DNA of 64,000 bases from Sinomonas cyclohexanicum. Lineage in GTDB: Bacteria; Actinomycetota; Actinomycetes; Actinomycetales; Micrococcaceae. A model generated the notes under the pieces. That model was not told the DNA's origin and did no database searches. It saw nothing but the letters and a program-made list of their open reading frames with translations. The stretch lies in contig NZ_AP024525.1 in NCBI RefSeq assembly GCF_020886775.1, positions 3,162,001 through 3,226,000 of the forward strand. Direction: 5' to 3'. Shown here piece by piece: positions 17,774 through 28,160 of the stretch; positions within the stretch are counted from its first letter, which is position 1, and every line of letters begins with the position of its first letter. Both the position numbers and the translations under genes were made by a program.

Positions 17774-17804
17774 GCGGACCAGGCGCGAGCCGGCGGGGAC
17801 CGAA

Positions 17805-17838
17805 CAAGGCAGGAACACAGCCAAGGCAGGAACACAGC
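17805..17838. repeat. Perfect 17-bp tandem duplication
   Basis: CAAGGCAGGAACACAGC occurs twice head to tail (17805-17821 and 17822-17838) between the glnR stop and its terminator. The second copy runs into the first bases of the hairpin stem. No function is evident. Confidence 0.85.
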
Positions 17839-17872
17839 GAGGCCCCGCATCCTCAGGGATGCGGGGCCTCGC
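17837..17872 (+). terminator. Hairpin terminator after glnR
   Basis: A perfect 16-bp stem (17837-17852 with 17857-17872) around TCAG, 64 nt after the glnR stop. There is no T tract, but stem length and position make a terminator likely. Confidence 0.8.
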
Positions 17873-18051
17873 GGCTTGCCGTGGAGGACATACGGGTCGA
17901 ACGTATCAAGGCCACCCCACTGGTGGATCCCCCCTGCCCGCCGGGCTCCCGGCGGCAGAGAGAGACTCTACCCGAGCAGAGCGGCGGCGGCAACCGAGGA
18001 CAAACCAGGCCAAAGACTGCCTGTTCGCGCCGGGTTCGCTAGCCTGTCCCC

Positions 18052-19020
18052 ATGACCAGCGCATACCCGCAGGATTGGCCAGTCACCGTCGTCGAAGGGC
18101 GCGTCCCGCAGGCCCTGTGGGCGGAGGTGCACGCCCTGCTCGAGGCGGCGGAGGAGTCCGACGGCAATCCGTCCCTGTCCGAGCAGACCACCGTGCTCAT
18201 GCGCTCCCCCGATACCCGCGCGGAGGAGATCCTCACGGTGGCCGTCCACGCGCTGGACGACACCTCCGGCTCCTCGGCGCCGGAGGACCTCGCGGGCGTC
18301 GCTGCGATCGCCTTCGGGCCCGACGGCGCCGGGGTGGCCGAGCTCGCCGTGCACCCGAACTACCGCAACCAGGGCGTGGGGGTCCGCCTCGTCGAGGCCA
18401 TCCGGGACCTCCGGGGAAGCGCCGGGCTCGCCGGGCTGCGGGCCTGGTCGCACGGCAACCACGAGGCCGCCGCCGAGCTGGCCGCCCACTACGGGTTCGT
18501 GCCCGAGCGCGAACTCTGGAAGATGGTCCTCATGCGCCGGCCCCATGCCGAGATGCCGCCCCTCGCCGAGGGCCTGAGCATCCGCACGTTCGAGGCCGGC
18601 CGCGACGAGGAGGCGTGGCTGGAAGCCAACCGGGCCGCGTTCGCACACCACCCAGAGCAGGGCCAGCTGCGCCGCAGCGACCTCGAGGCGCGCAAGGGCG
18701 AGGACTGGTTCGACCCCAAGGGCTTCTTCCTCGCGGTGGACGACTCCGACCGGATCCTCGGCTTCCACTGGACCAAGGTGCATCCCGCGCACGGGGAGCA
18801 CCGTGCACTGGGCGAGGTGTATGCGGTCGGCGTGGTCCCGGAGGCCCAGGGGAAGGGACTCGGCCGCGCGCTCACGCTGCGCGGCATCGACTACCTCCAT
18901 TCCCTCGGTCTGGGCACGGTCATGCTCTACACCGACGCGGACAATCTGCCCGCCGTGGCGATGTACCGCAGGCTGGGCTTCACGCTGTGGGACAAGGACG
19001 TCCTGTACGCCGCGCACTAG
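18052..19020 (+). CDS. mshD: Mycothiol synthase MshD (tandem GNAT acetyltransferase)
   Basis: 322 residues made of two GNAT domains. The N-terminal one has [16 protein letters not shown]; the C-terminal one has [20 protein letters not shown] and [19 protein letters not shown]. MshD acetylates Cys-GlcN-Ins with acetyl-CoA, the last step of mycothiol synthesis. The preceding [10 protein letters not shown] segment is MshD-typical. The ATG stands 7 nt after TAGCCT (18040-18045) without a ribosome site, so the mRNA may be leaderless. Mycothiol itself confirms an actinobacterium. Confidence 0.93.
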   Translation: MTSAYPQDWPVTVVEGRVPQALWAEVHALLEAAEESDGNPSLSEQTTVLMRSPDTRAEEILTVAVHALDDTSGSSAPEDLAGVAAIAFGPDGAGVAELAVHPNYRNQGVGVRLVEAIRDLRGSAGLAGLRAWSHGNHEAAAELAAHYGFVPERELWKMVLMRRPHAEMPPLAEGLSIRTFEAGRDEEAWLEANRAAFAHHPEQGQLRRSDLEARKGEDWFDPKGFFLAVDDSDRILGFHWTKVHPAHGEHRALGEVYAVGVVPEAQGKGLGRALTLRGIDYLHSLGLGTVMLYTDADNLPAVAMYRRLGFTLWDKDVLYAAH

Positions 19021-19069
19021 TAGGGTTGAACCAGCATCCAGCCAAGCCACACGGCGTTCGGGAGGAACC

Positions 19070-21442
19070 ATGACTGAAGCCGCCCGGGACCAGGGCGCCA
19101 CCGCCTCTGCCTCCCACTCGCCCGCGGCCGGCACGCACGACGGCGCCGCTGCCGCCGCCGTGGGGACTGCCGCCCCACCCTCGGCAGCGGGCACCGCGGC
19201 ACCCAGCCCGGCGCCGTCGTCCGATGCGCCCCGCTCCAAGCAGGCCAGGACAGCGCCGGTGTTCGGCTCCTCCGAGGTCCCCGCCGCGCGGGCCACCGAG
19301 GACCGCTTCTACATCCCCGCGACCGCGCCGAGCGTTGAGCCGGAGGGCGAGCATGGCCCGGACCGCTTCCTGGACCGCGAGCTGAGCTGGCTCGCATTCA
19401 ACCAGCGGGTCCTCGAACTCGCCGAGGATCCCGACCTGTTCCTGCTCGAGCGGGTCAGCTTCCTCTCGATCTTCGCCTCCAATCTGGACGAGTTCTTCAT
19501 GGTCCGCGTGGCGGGGCTCAAGCGCCGCATCGCCACGGGCCTCGCCGTCCCCTCCCCCGCCGGCCTGAGCCCGCACGAGGTGCTCGACCAGATCTCCGAG
19601 GCCGCCCACGTCCTCCAGGAGCGGCACATCCGCGTGTTCACGGAGCAGATCCGCCCCGCCCTCGAGGAGGCCGGTATCCGGCTCGTCTCGTGGGAGGACC
19701 TCGCCGAGGCCGAGCACGAGCAGCTGAGCACCATGTTCCGCGAACAGGTGTTCCCCATCCTGACCCCGCTCGCCGTGGACCCGGCCCACCCGTTCCCGTA
19801 CATCTCGGGCCTGTCGCTGAACCTCGCGGTCATCGTGCGGAACCCCGTGAGCGAGAAGGAGCTGTTCGCGAGGCTCAAGGTCCCGGATCAGCTCCCCCGG
19901 CTCATCTCGGTGGACGGCCCGCGGGCCGGCAGCCGCCGCGGTGCCCGGTTCATCCCGCTCGAGGACCTCATCGCGGTCCACCTCGACCAGCTGTTCCCCG
20001 GGATGGAGGTGCTCGAGCACCACACGTTCCGGGTGACCCGCAACGAGGACCTCGAGGTCGAGGAGGACGACGCCGAGAACCTCCTGCAGGCGCTCGAGAA
20101 GGAGCTCCTGCGCCGGCGGTTCGGCCCGCCCGTGCGCCTCGAGGTCACCACGGACATCAGCCCGAACGTCCTGGCGCTGCTCGTTCGCGAGCTCGGGGTG
20201 GACCAGCCGGAGGTGTACTCGCTCCCTGCGCCGCTGGACCTGCGCGGGCTCTCCGTCATCGCCGGGGTGGACCGGCCGGAGCTGCACTACCCGAAGCAGC
20301 TCGCCCACACCTCGCGCTTCCTCAACGAGTCCGAGACGGCCAAGGCGGCGAACGTGTTCGCCGCGATGCGCCGCCGCGACATCCTCCTGCACCACCCATA
20401 CGACTCGTTCTCGACGTCCGTCCAGGCCTTTCTCGAGCAGGCGGCCTCGGACCCGAAGGTCCAGGCGATCAAGCAGACCCTGTACCGCACCTCCGGCGAT
20501 TCCCCGATCGTGGACGCGCTCATCGACGCAGCCGAGGCCGGCAAGCAGGTCCTCGCGCTCGTGGAGATCAAGGCCCGCTTCGACGAACAGGCCAACATCT
20601 CGTGGGCGCGCAAGCTCGAGCAGGCCGGCGTGCACGTCGTGTACGGGATCGTGGGCCTCAAGACGCACTGCAAGCTCTCGCTCGTGGTGCGCCAGGAGAA
20701 TGACGGACTCCGCCGCTACTGCCACATCGGCACCGGAAACTACCACCCGCGCACCGCCCGCTACTACGAGGACCTCGGTCTCCTGACCTGCGACGAGCAA
20801 GTGGGCGACGACCTCTCCAAGCTCTTCAACCAGCTCTCCGGCTACGCGCCCAAGTCCACGTTCAAGCGCCTCCTCGTAGCGCCCCGCTCGGTCCGCTCGG
20901 GCCTGATCGACCGGATCGAGACCGAGATCCGCAACGCGCGGGCGGGCCTGCGGGCGCGCGTTGTCATCAAGGTGAACTCGATGGTGGACGAGGCGATCAT
21001 CGACTCGCTCTACCGCGCCTCGCAGGCCGGAGTGCGGGTCGACGTGATCGTACGCGGCATCTGCGCGCTGCGTCCCGGCGTGCCGGGGCTCAGCGAGAAC
21101 ATCACGGTCCGCTCCATCCTGGGCCGGTTCCTCGAGCACTCCCGCGTGTTCGGCTTCGCCAACGGCGGCAACCCCGTGGTGTACATCGGCTCGGCGGACA
21201 TGATGCACCGCAACCTGGACCGCCGCGTCGAGGCCCTCGTGCAGCTGCGCAACCGCGAGGACATCGCGGACCTCGTGTCCCTCCTCGACCGCTACATTGC
21301 CCCCTCCACGTCCTCATGGCACCTCGACGCCGAGGGCGACTGGACGCGGCACCACGTCGACGAGGACGGCCGGCCGCTCGAGGACATCCAGTCCTGGCTG
21401 CTCGCCTCCCGGACGCGCCAGCGCGCCGCGAGCCTGCGCTGA
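19070..21442 (+). CDS. ppk1: Polyphosphate kinase 1
   Basis: 790 residues; ATG follows GGAGG. PPK1 makes polyphosphate reversibly from ATP. Residues 1-85 are a low-complexity Ala/Pro/Thr extension not found in most PPK1s; the conserved N-terminal domain begins at [21 protein letters not shown] (about 100). The autophosphorylated His is H533 in [11 protein letters not shown], followed by [20 protein letters not shown]. The second active-site block [17 protein letters not shown] is near the C-terminus. A stop-start overlap (TGATG) links it to mutT1. Confidence 0.96.
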   Translation: MTEAARDQGATASASHSPAAGTHDGAAAAAVGTAAPPSAAGTAAPSPAPSSDAPRSKQARTAPVFGSSEVPAARATEDRFYIPATAPSVEPEGEHGPDRFLDRELSWLAFNQRVLELAEDPDLFLLERVSFLSIFASNLDEFFMVRVAGLKRRIATGLAVPSPAGLSPHEVLDQISEAAHVLQERHIRVFTEQIRPALEEAGIRLVSWEDLAEAEHEQLSTMFREQVFPILTPLAVDPAHPFPYISGLSLNLAVIVRNPVSEKELFARLKVPDQLPRLISVDGPRAGSRRGARFIPLEDLIAVHLDQLFPGMEVLEHHTFRVTRNEDLEVEEDDAENLLQALEKELLRRRFGPPVRLEVTTDISPNVLALLVRELGVDQPEVYSLPAPLDLRGLSVIAGVDRPELHYPKQLAHTSRFLNESETAKAANVFAAMRRRDILLHHPYDSFSTSVQAFLEQAASDPKVQAIKQTLYRTSGDSPIVDALIDAAEAGKQVLALVEIKARFDEQANISWARKLEQAGVHVVYGIVGLKTHCKLSLVVRQENDGLRRYCHIGTGNYHPRTARYYEDLGLLTCDEQVGDDLSKLFNQLSGYAPKSTFKRLLVAPRSVRSGLIDRIETEIRNARAGLRARVVIKVNSMVDEAIIDSLYRASQAGVRVDVIVRGICALRPGVPGLSENITVRSILGRFLEHSRVFGFANGGNPVVYIGSADMMHRNLDRRVEALVQLRNREDIADLVSLLDRYIAPSTSSWHLDAEGDWTRHHVDEDGRPLEDIQSWLLASRTRQRAASLR

Positions 21443-22416
21443 TGGCGGACGCGCCCGTCGAGGACCAGGCGGAGCATCCCGGCGAGCAGATCGCCGTCCA
21501 GGCCGCAGGCGCCATCCCGTGGCGCGTGGCCGGCGACAGGCTCGAGGTGCTGCTCATCCACCGGCCGCGCTACGACGACTGGTCCTGGCCCAAGGGGAAG
21601 CTCGATCCCGGGGAGACGCTCCCCGAGTGCGCCGCGCGGGAGGTCCGCGAGGAGATCGGCATCGACGCGCGGCTCGGCATCCCCCTGCCCACCACCCACT
21701 ACAGGGTGTCGGCCGGGCTCAAGGCGGTCCACTACTGGGCGATGCAGCTCGAGCGCTCTACCCCCGTGCGCCCCGACGGCGAGGAGGTGGACCAGTTCCA
21801 CTGGTGCGGCCCCGAGGAGGCCGAGCTCCTGCTGAGCAACCAGACGGACGTCGTGCCCCTCGAGGCGCTTGTCGACGCCCACCGGAGGGACGCCCTCGCA
21901 ACGAGGCCCCTGATCCTCCTGCGGCACGCCAAGGCCAAGCCGCGCAGCTCGTGGACCAAGGCGGAGGGGGACCGGACGCTGGCCGCGACCGGCGTCCGCC
22001 AGGCGGAGGCCGTGGGCCGGCTGCTGACAGTCTGGAAGCCCGTGCGGGTGGTCACGAGCCCCTGGCGGCGCTGCCTCGACACGGTGCTGCCGTATGTGCG
22101 CGCCTCCCGGGACAAGGTCAAGATCCGCCTCGTGGAGGACCTGACCGAGCACCGCGCGGCGAGGAAGCCGCGCAAGGCCGCGGCCGCCGTCGTGCGTCTG
22201 TTCGACAAGCGGCAGCCGGCCGTCCTGTGCACGCACCGCCCGGTCCTGCCGACCATCCTGGACGAGTTCCGCACGTTCCTGACACCCGAGCTCGCGGCCC
22301 AGCTGCCGGCCTCGGACCCGTACCTGACACCCGGGGAGCTCATCGTGTTCCACGTGCCCGTGGAGGGGCCGGAGCGGGCCGTGGCGATCGAGCAGGTCAA
22401 GCCCTATGACGACTGA
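21442..22416 (+). CDS. mutT1: MutT1-type Nudix hydrolase fused to a histidine phosphatase domain
   Basis: 324 residues. The N-terminal Nudix domain carries the full box (G52, E58, R66-E67, E70-E71, G73, in GKLDPGETLPECAAREVREE). The C-terminal half is a SixA-like phosphatase with LILLRHAKAKPRSSW (R161, H162) and a second His in VLCTHRPVLPT. This fusion matches mycobacterial MutT1, which degrades 8-oxo-GTP species and dinucleoside polyphosphates. It overlaps ppk1 by one base, so both are probably co-translated. Confidence 0.92.
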   Translation: MADAPVEDQAEHPGEQIAVQAAGAIPWRVAGDRLEVLLIHRPRYDDWSWPKGKLDPGETLPECAAREVREEIGIDARLGIPLPTTHYRVSAGLKAVHYWAMQLERSTPVRPDGEEVDQFHWCGPEEAELLLSNQTDVVPLEALVDAHRRDALATRPLILLRHAKAKPRSSWTKAEGDRTLAATGVRQAEAVGRLLTVWKPVRVVTSPWRRCLDTVLPYVRASRDKVKIRLVEDLTEHRAARKPRKAAAAVVRLFDKRQPAVLCTHRPVLPTILDEFRTFLTPELAAQLPASDPYLTPGELIVFHVPVEGPERAVAIEQVKPYDD

Positions 22417-22472
22417 GACACGGCTAAAATGGCGCGCCGATAGGGCGGGCGGTTTGCGACTAATCTAGTGGC

Positions 22473-23306
22473 ATGCCCACCCTGACCCGCGTCACCACTC
22501 CCTACGAGGATCTGCTGCGCGACGTGCTCGAGAACGGCGCCCACAAGGGCGACCGCACCGGCACGGGCACCCGCAGCGTGTTCGGCCGCCAGATCCGGTT
22601 CGACCTGGCCGAGGGCTTCCCGCTGGTCACAACCAAGCGCGTGCACTTCAAGTCGATCGCGCTCGAGCTGCTGTGGTTCCTGCGGGGCGAGTCGAACGTG
22701 CGGTGGCTGCAGGAGCAGGGCGTCACCATCTGGGACGAGTGGGCGGACGACGCCGGCGAGCTCGGTCCCGTCTACGGTGTCCAGTGGCGCTCGTGGCCCA
22801 CGCCGGACGGCGCGCACATCGACCAGATCGCGGCGGTGATGGAGTCGCTGCGCACCAGCCCCGATTCTCGTCGGCACATGGTCTCGGCATGGAACGTCGC
22901 CGAGATCTCGAAGATGGCGCTGCCCCCGTGCCACACGCTGTTCCAGTTCTACGTGGCGCCGGGCATCGAGGGATCACCGGCAAAGCTCTCATGCCAGCTC
23001 TACCAGCGCAGCGCAGACATGTTCCTCGGCGTGCCGTTCAACATCGCCTCCTACGCGCTCCTGACGCACATGGTGGCCCAGCAGCTCGGGCTCGCCGTGG
23101 GCGAGTTCGTGTGGACCGGCGGCGACTGCCACATCTACGACAACCACATCGAGCAGGTCCGCGAGCAGCTCTCGCGCGCGCCGTACCCCGCGCCGCAGCT
23201 CAAGATCGCCCGGACGCCGGAGAGCATCTTCGACTACCGGTACGAGGACTTCGAGGTGCTCGGCTACCAGCACCACCCGGCGATCAAGGGACGCGTAGCG
23301 GTATGA
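22473..23306 (+). CDS. thyA: Thymidylate synthase
   Basis: 277 residues, standard length. The dUMP nucleophile is C153 in [13 protein letters not shown]; also [45 protein letters not shown] and the C-terminal region ending KGRVAV. It methylates dUMP with methylene-tetrahydrofolate. TAATCT (22461-22466) lies 6 nt before the ATG and no ribosome site is seen: leaderless start likely. It overlaps dfrA by 4 nt, coupling it to the enzyme that regenerates its folate. Confidence 0.97.
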   Translation: MPTLTRVTTPYEDLLRDVLENGAHKGDRTGTGTRSVFGRQIRFDLAEGFPLVTTKRVHFKSIALELLWFLRGESNVRWLQEQGVTIWDEWADDAGELGPVYGVQWRSWPTPDGAHIDQIAAVMESLRTSPDSRRHMVSAWNVAEISKMALPPCHTLFQFYVAPGIEGSPAKLSCQLYQRSADMFLGVPFNIASYALLTHMVAQQLGLAVGEFVWTGGDCHIYDNHIEQVREQLSRAPYPAPQLKIARTPESIFDYRYEDFEVLGYQHHPAIKGRVAV

Positions 23307-23872
23307 CCAGCCGTGTGGGCACCGAGGACCGCGCGGCGGGGAGCAGCATCGGGCTCATCTGGGCGCAGACCCAGCAGGGCGGCGTGATCGGGCGGGCCGG
23401 ATCCATGCCATGGCATGTGCCCGAGGACATGAAGCACTTCGCCGCGACCACCACCGGGCATCCCGTGGTCATGGGCCGGCGGACGTGGGACTCCATCCCG
23501 GAGCGCTTCCGGCCGTTCTCGGACCGGACGAACATCGTCATCACCCGCCAGCCGGGCTGGGAGGCGAGCGGCGCCGTCGTCGTGCACTCCCTCGGCGAGG
23601 CCCTCGAAGCGGCGGCCGCGGCCGAGGGCGGCGAGCGCGTGTGGGTGATCGGCGGCGGCGAGGTGTTCTCGGAGACGATGCCCCACGCGGACCTCGCGAT
23701 GGTGACCATCCTGGACCTCGACGTGGACGGCGACACCTTCGCGCCGCAGCTCGGCGCGGACTGGCGGCTCGCGGCGGTGGAGCCGGACGACGGCGGGTGG
23801 CTCACCTCCCGCACGGGCGTCCCCTACCGCATCGTGGAGTTCCGTCGCACGCCCCGCGACGGGGCCGCATGA
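23303..23872 (+). CDS. folA: Dihydrofolate reductase
   Basis: 189 residues from the ATG inside the thyA stop (ATGA). DHFR motifs: [31 protein letters not shown] cannot be quoted whole, but its key parts are [13 protein letters not shown], with the catalytic Asp replaced in position by E-D, then [13 protein letters not shown] and [12 protein letters not shown]. It reduces dihydrofolate with NADPH. The first 15 residues are an unconserved extension. Overlap with thyA and the next gene makes a three-gene coupled unit. Confidence 0.95.
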   Translation: MTSRVGTEDRAAGSSIGLIWAQTQQGGVIGRAGSMPWHVPEDMKHFAATTTGHPVVMGRRTWDSIPERFRPFSDRTNIVITRQPGWEASGAVVVHSLGEALEAAAAAEGGERVWVIGGGEVFSETMPHADLAMVTILDLDVDGDTFAPQLGADWRLAAVEPDDGGWLTSRTGVPYRIVEFRRTPRDGAA

Positions 23873-24507
23873 CCGCCACGCCCGAGGTCCCCGAGCAGAT
23901 CGGCCTGGGCTTCGCCGAGGTCCTTGCCCTCATCGCGTTCCACGGCGGCGAGGCGGCGCCCGAGACGGCCGAGCTGCTCGGTGTGGACCGGTACGCGGCC
24001 GTTCCCGAGATGGTTTCCTCCGGGGTGTCCTCCCTCGTGGCGCGGGGCTACGCACACGTCGACGCCCACGGGGAGCTGAGCGTGGAGGGGGCCGTCGCGG
24101 GCATTGCCACCGCGCTCGGCATCGCCGAGCGGCGCATGCTCCTGATCCTCGAGGCGCCCGAGTGGACCGATCGGATCGTGCTCCTCGAGGCTCCCGGCGT
24201 CTCGATCCTCGCCCGACCTAGGGCGTACGGTACCTGGTGGGTCCTCCCCCAGCCCGCTGATGTTCCCGGCGCGGAGGCCACGCTCGCCCTCGTCCGGGGC
24301 CACCTGCGTGAGCACCCGACGGGGCGCGTCCTCGTCGAGAGGCATGGGGAAGGGCAGGGTGTGGCCCTCAGCGTGCGCCGGACGGACGACGGCGCGTGGC
24401 TCCTCGCGCAGACAGGTGCCGGCAACGAGGAGCCCCCCGAATTCCCCGCCGACGACGACGCCCTGCTCGTCACGCTGCGCGCCGTGCGAGGCGATGATGT
24501 CCTGTGA
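23869..24507 (+). CDS. Conserved-context hypothetical protein
   Basis: 212 residues, starting in the dfrA stop (ATGA). I do not recognise the family. The N-terminal 75 residues are helical and look like a degenerate winged helix (LALIAFHGGEAAPETAELLG, then LVARGYAHVDAHGELSVEG). The C-terminal half is mixed alpha/beta with no signal peptide, membrane helix or enzyme motif. Its coupling to thyA-dfrA is the only clue; a regulator or adaptor is possible. Confidence 0.6.
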   Translation: MTATPEVPEQIGLGFAEVLALIAFHGGEAAPETAELLGVDRYAAVPEMVSSGVSSLVARGYAHVDAHGELSVEGAVAGIATALGIAERRMLLILEAPEWTDRIVLLEAPGVSILARPRAYGTWWVLPQPADVPGAEATLALVRGHLREHPTGRVLVERHGEGQGVALSVRRTDDGAWLLAQTGAGNEEPPEFPADDDALLVTLRAVRGDDVL

Positions 24508-24555
24508 GACGGACACAACAGGCGCCGGCCCGATGCCTTCCGTAGAATAGAGGGC

Positions 24556-25683
24556 ATGACTTCTTCCGTTGGATTCGTCGGCTGGCGCGGGATGGTGGGC
24601 TCCGTCCTCATGGAGCGCATGCAGGACGAGGGCGATTTCGCCTCGATTGACCCGGTGTTCTTCTCGACGTCCAACGCGGGCGGCGCCGCCCCGGCGTTCG
24701 CCGAGGGTGCCGGCCCGCTTCAGGACGCGTACGACATCGACGCGCTGAAGAAGCTGCCGATCATCGTCACCGCGCAGGGCGGCGACTACACCAAGCAGGT
24801 CCACCCCCAGCTGCGCGCTGCCGGGTGGGACGGCCTCTGGATCGACGCGGCGTCGACCCTGCGCATGAACGACGACTCGATCATCGTGCTCGACCCCGTG
24901 AACCGCAGCGTCATCGATGAGGGGCTCGCCTCTGGCGTGAAGGACTTCATCGGCGGCAACTGCACCGTCTCGTGCATGCTCATGGGGCTCGGCGGCCTGT
25001 TCCGCAACAATCTCGTCGAGTGGGGCACGTCCATGACGTACCAGGCCGCCTCGGGCGGCGGCGCGCGCCACATGCGCGAGCTCCTCACCCAGTTCGGCAC
25101 GCTCAACGGTGCCGTGGCCGCGGAGCTGTCGGACCCGGCGTCGGCCATCCTCGAGATCGACCGCAAGGTGCTCGCGGCCCAGCGTGGCGGCGTCGACGCG
25201 ACGCAGTTCGGCGTGCCGCTCGCGGGTTCGCTCATCCCGTGGATCGACGCGGACCTCGGCAACGGCCAGTCCAAGGAGGAGTGGAAGGCCGGCGTCGAGA
25301 CCAACAAGATCCTCGGCACCGCCGCGGGCACGACGATTCAGCCGGTGATCATGGACGGGCTCTGCGTGCGCATCGGCGCCATGCGCTCCCACTCGCAGGC
25401 GCTCACGCTCAAGCTGCGCGAGGACCTCTCCGTGGCCGAGATCGAGAGGCTCATCGACGAGGACAACGAGTGGGCGCACGTGGTGCCCAACGAGAAGCAG
25501 GCCTCGATGGACCAGCTGACCCCGGTCGCGGCGTCCGGCACCCTCGACATCCCCGTGGGCCGCATCCGCAAGCTCGAGATGGGGCCGGAGTACATCTCCG
25601 CCTTCACCGTGGGCGACCAGCTTCTGTGGGGCGCCGCCGAGCCGCTGCGCCGCATGCTCAAGATCGCCGTCGGGACGCTCTGA
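24556..25683 (+). CDS. asd: Aspartate-semialdehyde dehydrogenase
   Basis: 375 residues, the length of the E. coli-type enzymes. NADP site [14 protein letters not shown] at the start, catalytic C136 in [13 protein letters not shown], and [10 protein letters not shown]. It reduces aspartyl phosphate to the semialdehyde for lysine, methionine, threonine and diaminopimelate. TAGAAT (24543-24548) lies 7 nt before the ATG; the intervening AGAGGG may be a weak ribosome site, but a leaderless start is equally possible. Confidence 0.96.
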   Translation: MTSSVGFVGWRGMVGSVLMERMQDEGDFASIDPVFFSTSNAGGAAPAFAEGAGPLQDAYDIDALKKLPIIVTAQGGDYTKQVHPQLRAAGWDGLWIDAASTLRMNDDSIIVLDPVNRSVIDEGLASGVKDFIGGNCTVSCMLMGLGGLFRNNLVEWGTSMTYQAASGGGARHMRELLTQFGTLNGAVAAELSDPASAILEIDRKVLAAQRGGVDATQFGVPLAGSLIPWIDADLGNGQSKEEWKAGVETNKILGTAAGTTIQPVIMDGLCVRIGAMRSHSQALTLKLREDLSVAEIERLIDEDNEWAHVVPNEKQASMDQLTPVAASGTLDIPVGRIRKLEMGPEYISAFTVGDQLLWGAAEPLRRMLKIAVGTL

Positions 25684-25725
25684 GGCGGGTTCCCGTTCGC
25701 GCGAGCCCATCCGCGGGCTCGCATC

Positions 25726-25785
25726 TGCTGCCTTGGGTCGGATCTGCTGGGTGAATCCACTCAGGAGAAGCGGACCAGGGCAGCA
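25726..25785. repeat. 60-bp palindromic repeat, copy 1
   Basis: A 24-12-24 inverted structure: ends TGCTGCC and GGCAGCA, loop GGTGAATCCACT, right arm beginning CAGGAGAAGCGG. Eighteen of 24 arm positions pair. The same layout, with a 21-of-24 identical right arm, recurs at 26891-26950. The two copies bracket the AbiEi/Vsr-like gene; this one is 26 bp beyond its stop. Confidence 0.7.
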
Positions 25786-25811
25786 CGTGTGTGGGGTGAT
25801 GACAAACACCG

Positions 25812-26771
25812 TCAGGCCGAGCGACGTGCCGCACGCGCGATAGCGGACGCGATGCGCCGCCGAACCTCGTCGGGGCGGTCCAGGTCCGGCCACCGAAGCC
25901 TCACGAAGATCCAGCCCTCTTCCATGAGAAGGGTCTCCCGTCGGCGCTCGGCAAGCAGCACCTCAGCCGTCGGGGCATAATCCAGGTACTTCCCCTCGCC
26001 GTCGAACTCGATGATGATCTTCAGCTCCGGCCACGCGAAGTCGGCCCTATACGGGCCTTCGGCGGTCGGTATCCAGAGCTGGACCACTGGCTTCTCGAAC
26101 CCCAGCCGCGCCAGCAGGATCCGCGTCCTCGACTCCCCCGGCGACTCCGTGAGAGGCTCGAGCGCCGCCACTGCCGAGGCTGCGCGCCGACGGCCCCTCG
26201 GGGACCCCGCGTCGAGGACATCCCGTACTGACCGGACGTTGACGAGGCCTTGATGTGTTGCGCTGTCACCTATGACCACGGCTTGCTCGTAGGGCAGGAA
26301 GCGGAGGCAGTCGGCGAGCGTCCGGACAGCCGAAGTCACCCTGACCTGCGTTCCGCGCCATTCGATCGTCACGGTGTCCGCATCCGTGAGCGAGAGCTGA
26401 TGGGTCAAGGTGTCCGTCGATCGGCTTGACTGAGCTCCTGCATTCTGCGTCGCGACATGGACAGCGGGCCCGACAGCCCAGACCGACATCCCGTGGAGGA
26501 TCGCGGCACTGCTGAGACAGTAGACGGGAGTGCCACGCGCGCTGCGCACATGCGCTTCGATCCGGGCCGCGTCGCGCTCCCACGGCCTGAGCGAGGACCA
26601 CCGGTGCGCTGGCATGTACGCACCCTGACGGAGGCGGACGACAACACCGAGCCTGACCCCGTGGGCAAGGAGCCGATCCGAGATGCCGGCCTCGCGCAGT
26701 GCAGCCGTCGTGGCGATCTCGTGCTGGGGCCACTTGCTGCGAAGGAGCGAGTCAGCAGTCTTCCTGTCCAT
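25812..26771 (-). CDS. AbiEi-like antitoxin domain fused to a Vsr/DUF559-type nuclease domain
   Basis: 319 residues from ATG 26771. The N-terminus (about 20-90) resembles the AbiEi winged helix (LREAGISDRLLAHGVRLG, VVRLRQGAYMP). The middle has the LHGMSVWAVGP segment common in this family. The C-terminus is a Vsr-like PD-(D/E)xK fold: YRADFAWPELKIIIEFDGEG, then ERRRETLLMEEGWIFVRLRW. Such proteins are widespread and solitary in Micrococcaceae; no toxin partner (AbiEii) adjoins it. Its base composition is slightly lower in GC than the neighbours. Nuclease activity is inference. Confidence 0.75.
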   Translation of the reverse strand: MDRKTADSLLRSKWPQHEIATTAALREAGISDRLLAHGVRLGVVVRLRQGAYMPAHRWSSLRPWERDAARIEAHVRSARGTPVYCLSSAAILHGMSVWAVGPAVHVATQNAGAQSSRSTDTLTHQLSLTDADTVTIEWRGTQVRVTSAVRTLADCLRFLPYEQAVVIGDSATHQGLVNVRSVRDVLDAGSPRGRRRAASAVAALEPLTESPGESRTRILLARLGFEKPVVQLWIPTAEGPYRADFAWPELKIIIEFDGEGKYLDYAPTAEVLLAERRRETLLMEEGWIFVRLRWPDLDRPDEVRRRIASAIARAARRSA

Positions 26772-26890
26772 GCTGACGATCCTTGCCGCCTGCCTGCGGT
26801 GCCGCAAACGACCTCCGGCCCCCTGTGGATAACTGGCCGCGACCACCTCATCCGGATGTGCTCCCCCTCGCCCCTGAGGGCTGCCACATG

Positions 26891-26950
26891 TGCTGCCGCC
26901 GCCCGCTTCTCCTGTGTGAATTGACGCAGGAGAAGCGGCTCGGGGCAGCA
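26891..26950. repeat. 60-bp palindromic repeat, copy 2
   Basis: Same 24-12-24 plan as at 25726-25785: ends TGCTGCC/GGCAGCA, loop TGTGAATTGACG, right arm CAGGAGAAGCGG onward. Twenty of 24 arm positions pair. Lies 119 bp upstream of the AbiEi/Vsr-like start and 45 bp from the stop of the AlkZ-like gene. Confidence 0.7.
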
Positions 26951-26995
26951 GATGGGAGGGGCCATCCACGTCGGCGACCGCGGCACGGCGGGTCC

Positions 26996-28108
26996 TCAGC
27001 CAGTCCAGTAGGCCTCGATGCGCGCCAGGGCCTTCACCATACCCGCCGACGCCGCCGGCCCGAGGTCCTCGAACAGCTCCGGCACCACTCGCGGCGCCGC
27101 GGGTGCGCCGCCCTTGGTCCACGTGCCGACGGCCCGCCCACCCACGGTCACCATGGCCTTGAACACCCCATTCAGCCCCGGGATGATGCGCTGGAGGTGC
27201 ACGTCGGGGACCGCGACCGACCGGTCCGGATACCCGATGGCCAGCTCGTCGAACGCCGGCACCGCCACGACGGCACGGGCCCCGGCTCGCCCGCCCGCGA
27301 GCGCGGCGACCTCGGGTGCGCACCACAGCGCCCGCCCGTCCCACTCGACGGAGGGTACCAACCGGGCAGCCGCTGCGAACGGCCCGCGCACCCGCCCGAT
27401 CGGCTGACCGAGCCACCACGCAAAGTCGCGCTCGTCCACCGGCCCGTGGGAGGCGATGTACCTGCCGGCGAGGTGCTCGAGCGCGTCGTCGCCGCTCAGG
27501 CCTGCACCGGCGGGCAGCCACTCTTCGGCGAGCCGGAACTCCTGCTGCCGCCCGCGGAGCGGCCCCTGCACGAGGACGAGGCGGTGGCTCAGGATCGAGA
27601 TGAGGTGGATCCCGCGCTGGGCGGCCGAAGGCTGCCCCGCCGCCTCAAATGCCTCGAACAGCTCGGCACGGGTCATCCCCGCGCCGGCGAGCCGGTCCTC
27701 CACGACCTTGCGCACCACCGCGACGTCCTCCTGTGCGATCCCGAGGTCGCGGTGCCGCGCCGAGGCCGTCCGCATCACGCGGTCCGACGCGAGGCCCACG
27801 AACGTCCGCACGTCCGCAGCAGCGACGGTGAAGAGCGTCCCGCGCATGGTCCACGTGCGCACGACGGCGCCGCTCGCCAGCGCGGCCGCGACCCGGGACG
27901 CCGTGCCCGCCTCAGTCCGCAGGCCGACGGCGAGCAGTCCGGACTGGAGGTCCTGGCTCTGCAGGGCCGTCATCCGGCGGACGGCCGCCGCGGGATTTGC
28001 CGCGGGCCCGAGCGCCGGCCCTACTGAGGCGGCTGGGAGCAGGGCCTGCGCCGCGAGCCTGAGGCGGGCGAGCGCCGTCGTGCGTACGGGCACCGCGGAA
28101 GGTTCCAT
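26996..28108 (-). CDS. Winged-helix DNA-binding protein of the AlkZ (HTH_42) family
   Basis: 370 residues from ATG 28108. The N-terminal half has RMTALQSQDLQSGL: the QxQ pair is the catalytic motif of AlkZ glycosylases, which unhook DNA interstrand crosslinks. TWTMRGTLF and the three winged-helix subdomains are also in keeping, ending KALARIEAYW. AlkZ in Streptomyces protects against azinomycin; related solitary genes such as this may repair other alkylation. Substrate unknown. Confidence 0.8.
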   Translation of the reverse strand: MEPSAVPVRTTALARLRLAAQALLPAASVGPALGPAANPAAAVRRMTALQSQDLQSGLLAVGLRTEAGTASRVAAALASGAVVRTWTMRGTLFTVAAADVRTFVGLASDRVMRTASARHRDLGIAQEDVAVVRKVVEDRLAGAGMTRAELFEAFEAAGQPSAAQRGIHLISILSHRLVLVQGPLRGRQQEFRLAEEWLPAGAGLSGDDALEHLAGRYIASHGPVDERDFAWWLGQPIGRVRGPFAAAARLVPSVEWDGRALWCAPEVAALAGGRAGARAVVAVPAFDELAIGYPDRSVAVPDVHLQRIIPGLNGVFKAMVTVGGRAVGTWTKGGAPAAPRVVPELFEDLGPAASAGMVKALARIEAYWTG

Positions 28109-28160
28109 GCCCCCATCATCGCGCGGGATGCGGACGGATCCGGTCCGCACACGTCCGCAG

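Noticed and set aside
17805-17838. CRISPR-like repeat
   Set aside because: Only two copies of 17 bp directly adjacent without a spacer. No CRISPR array or cas gene was seen anywhere in the window.
25812-26771. Complete type IV toxin-antitoxin (AbiE) locus
   Set aside because: Only the AbiEi-like winged helix is present and it is fused to a Vsr-like domain. No AbiEii nucleotidyltransferase gene lies on either side.
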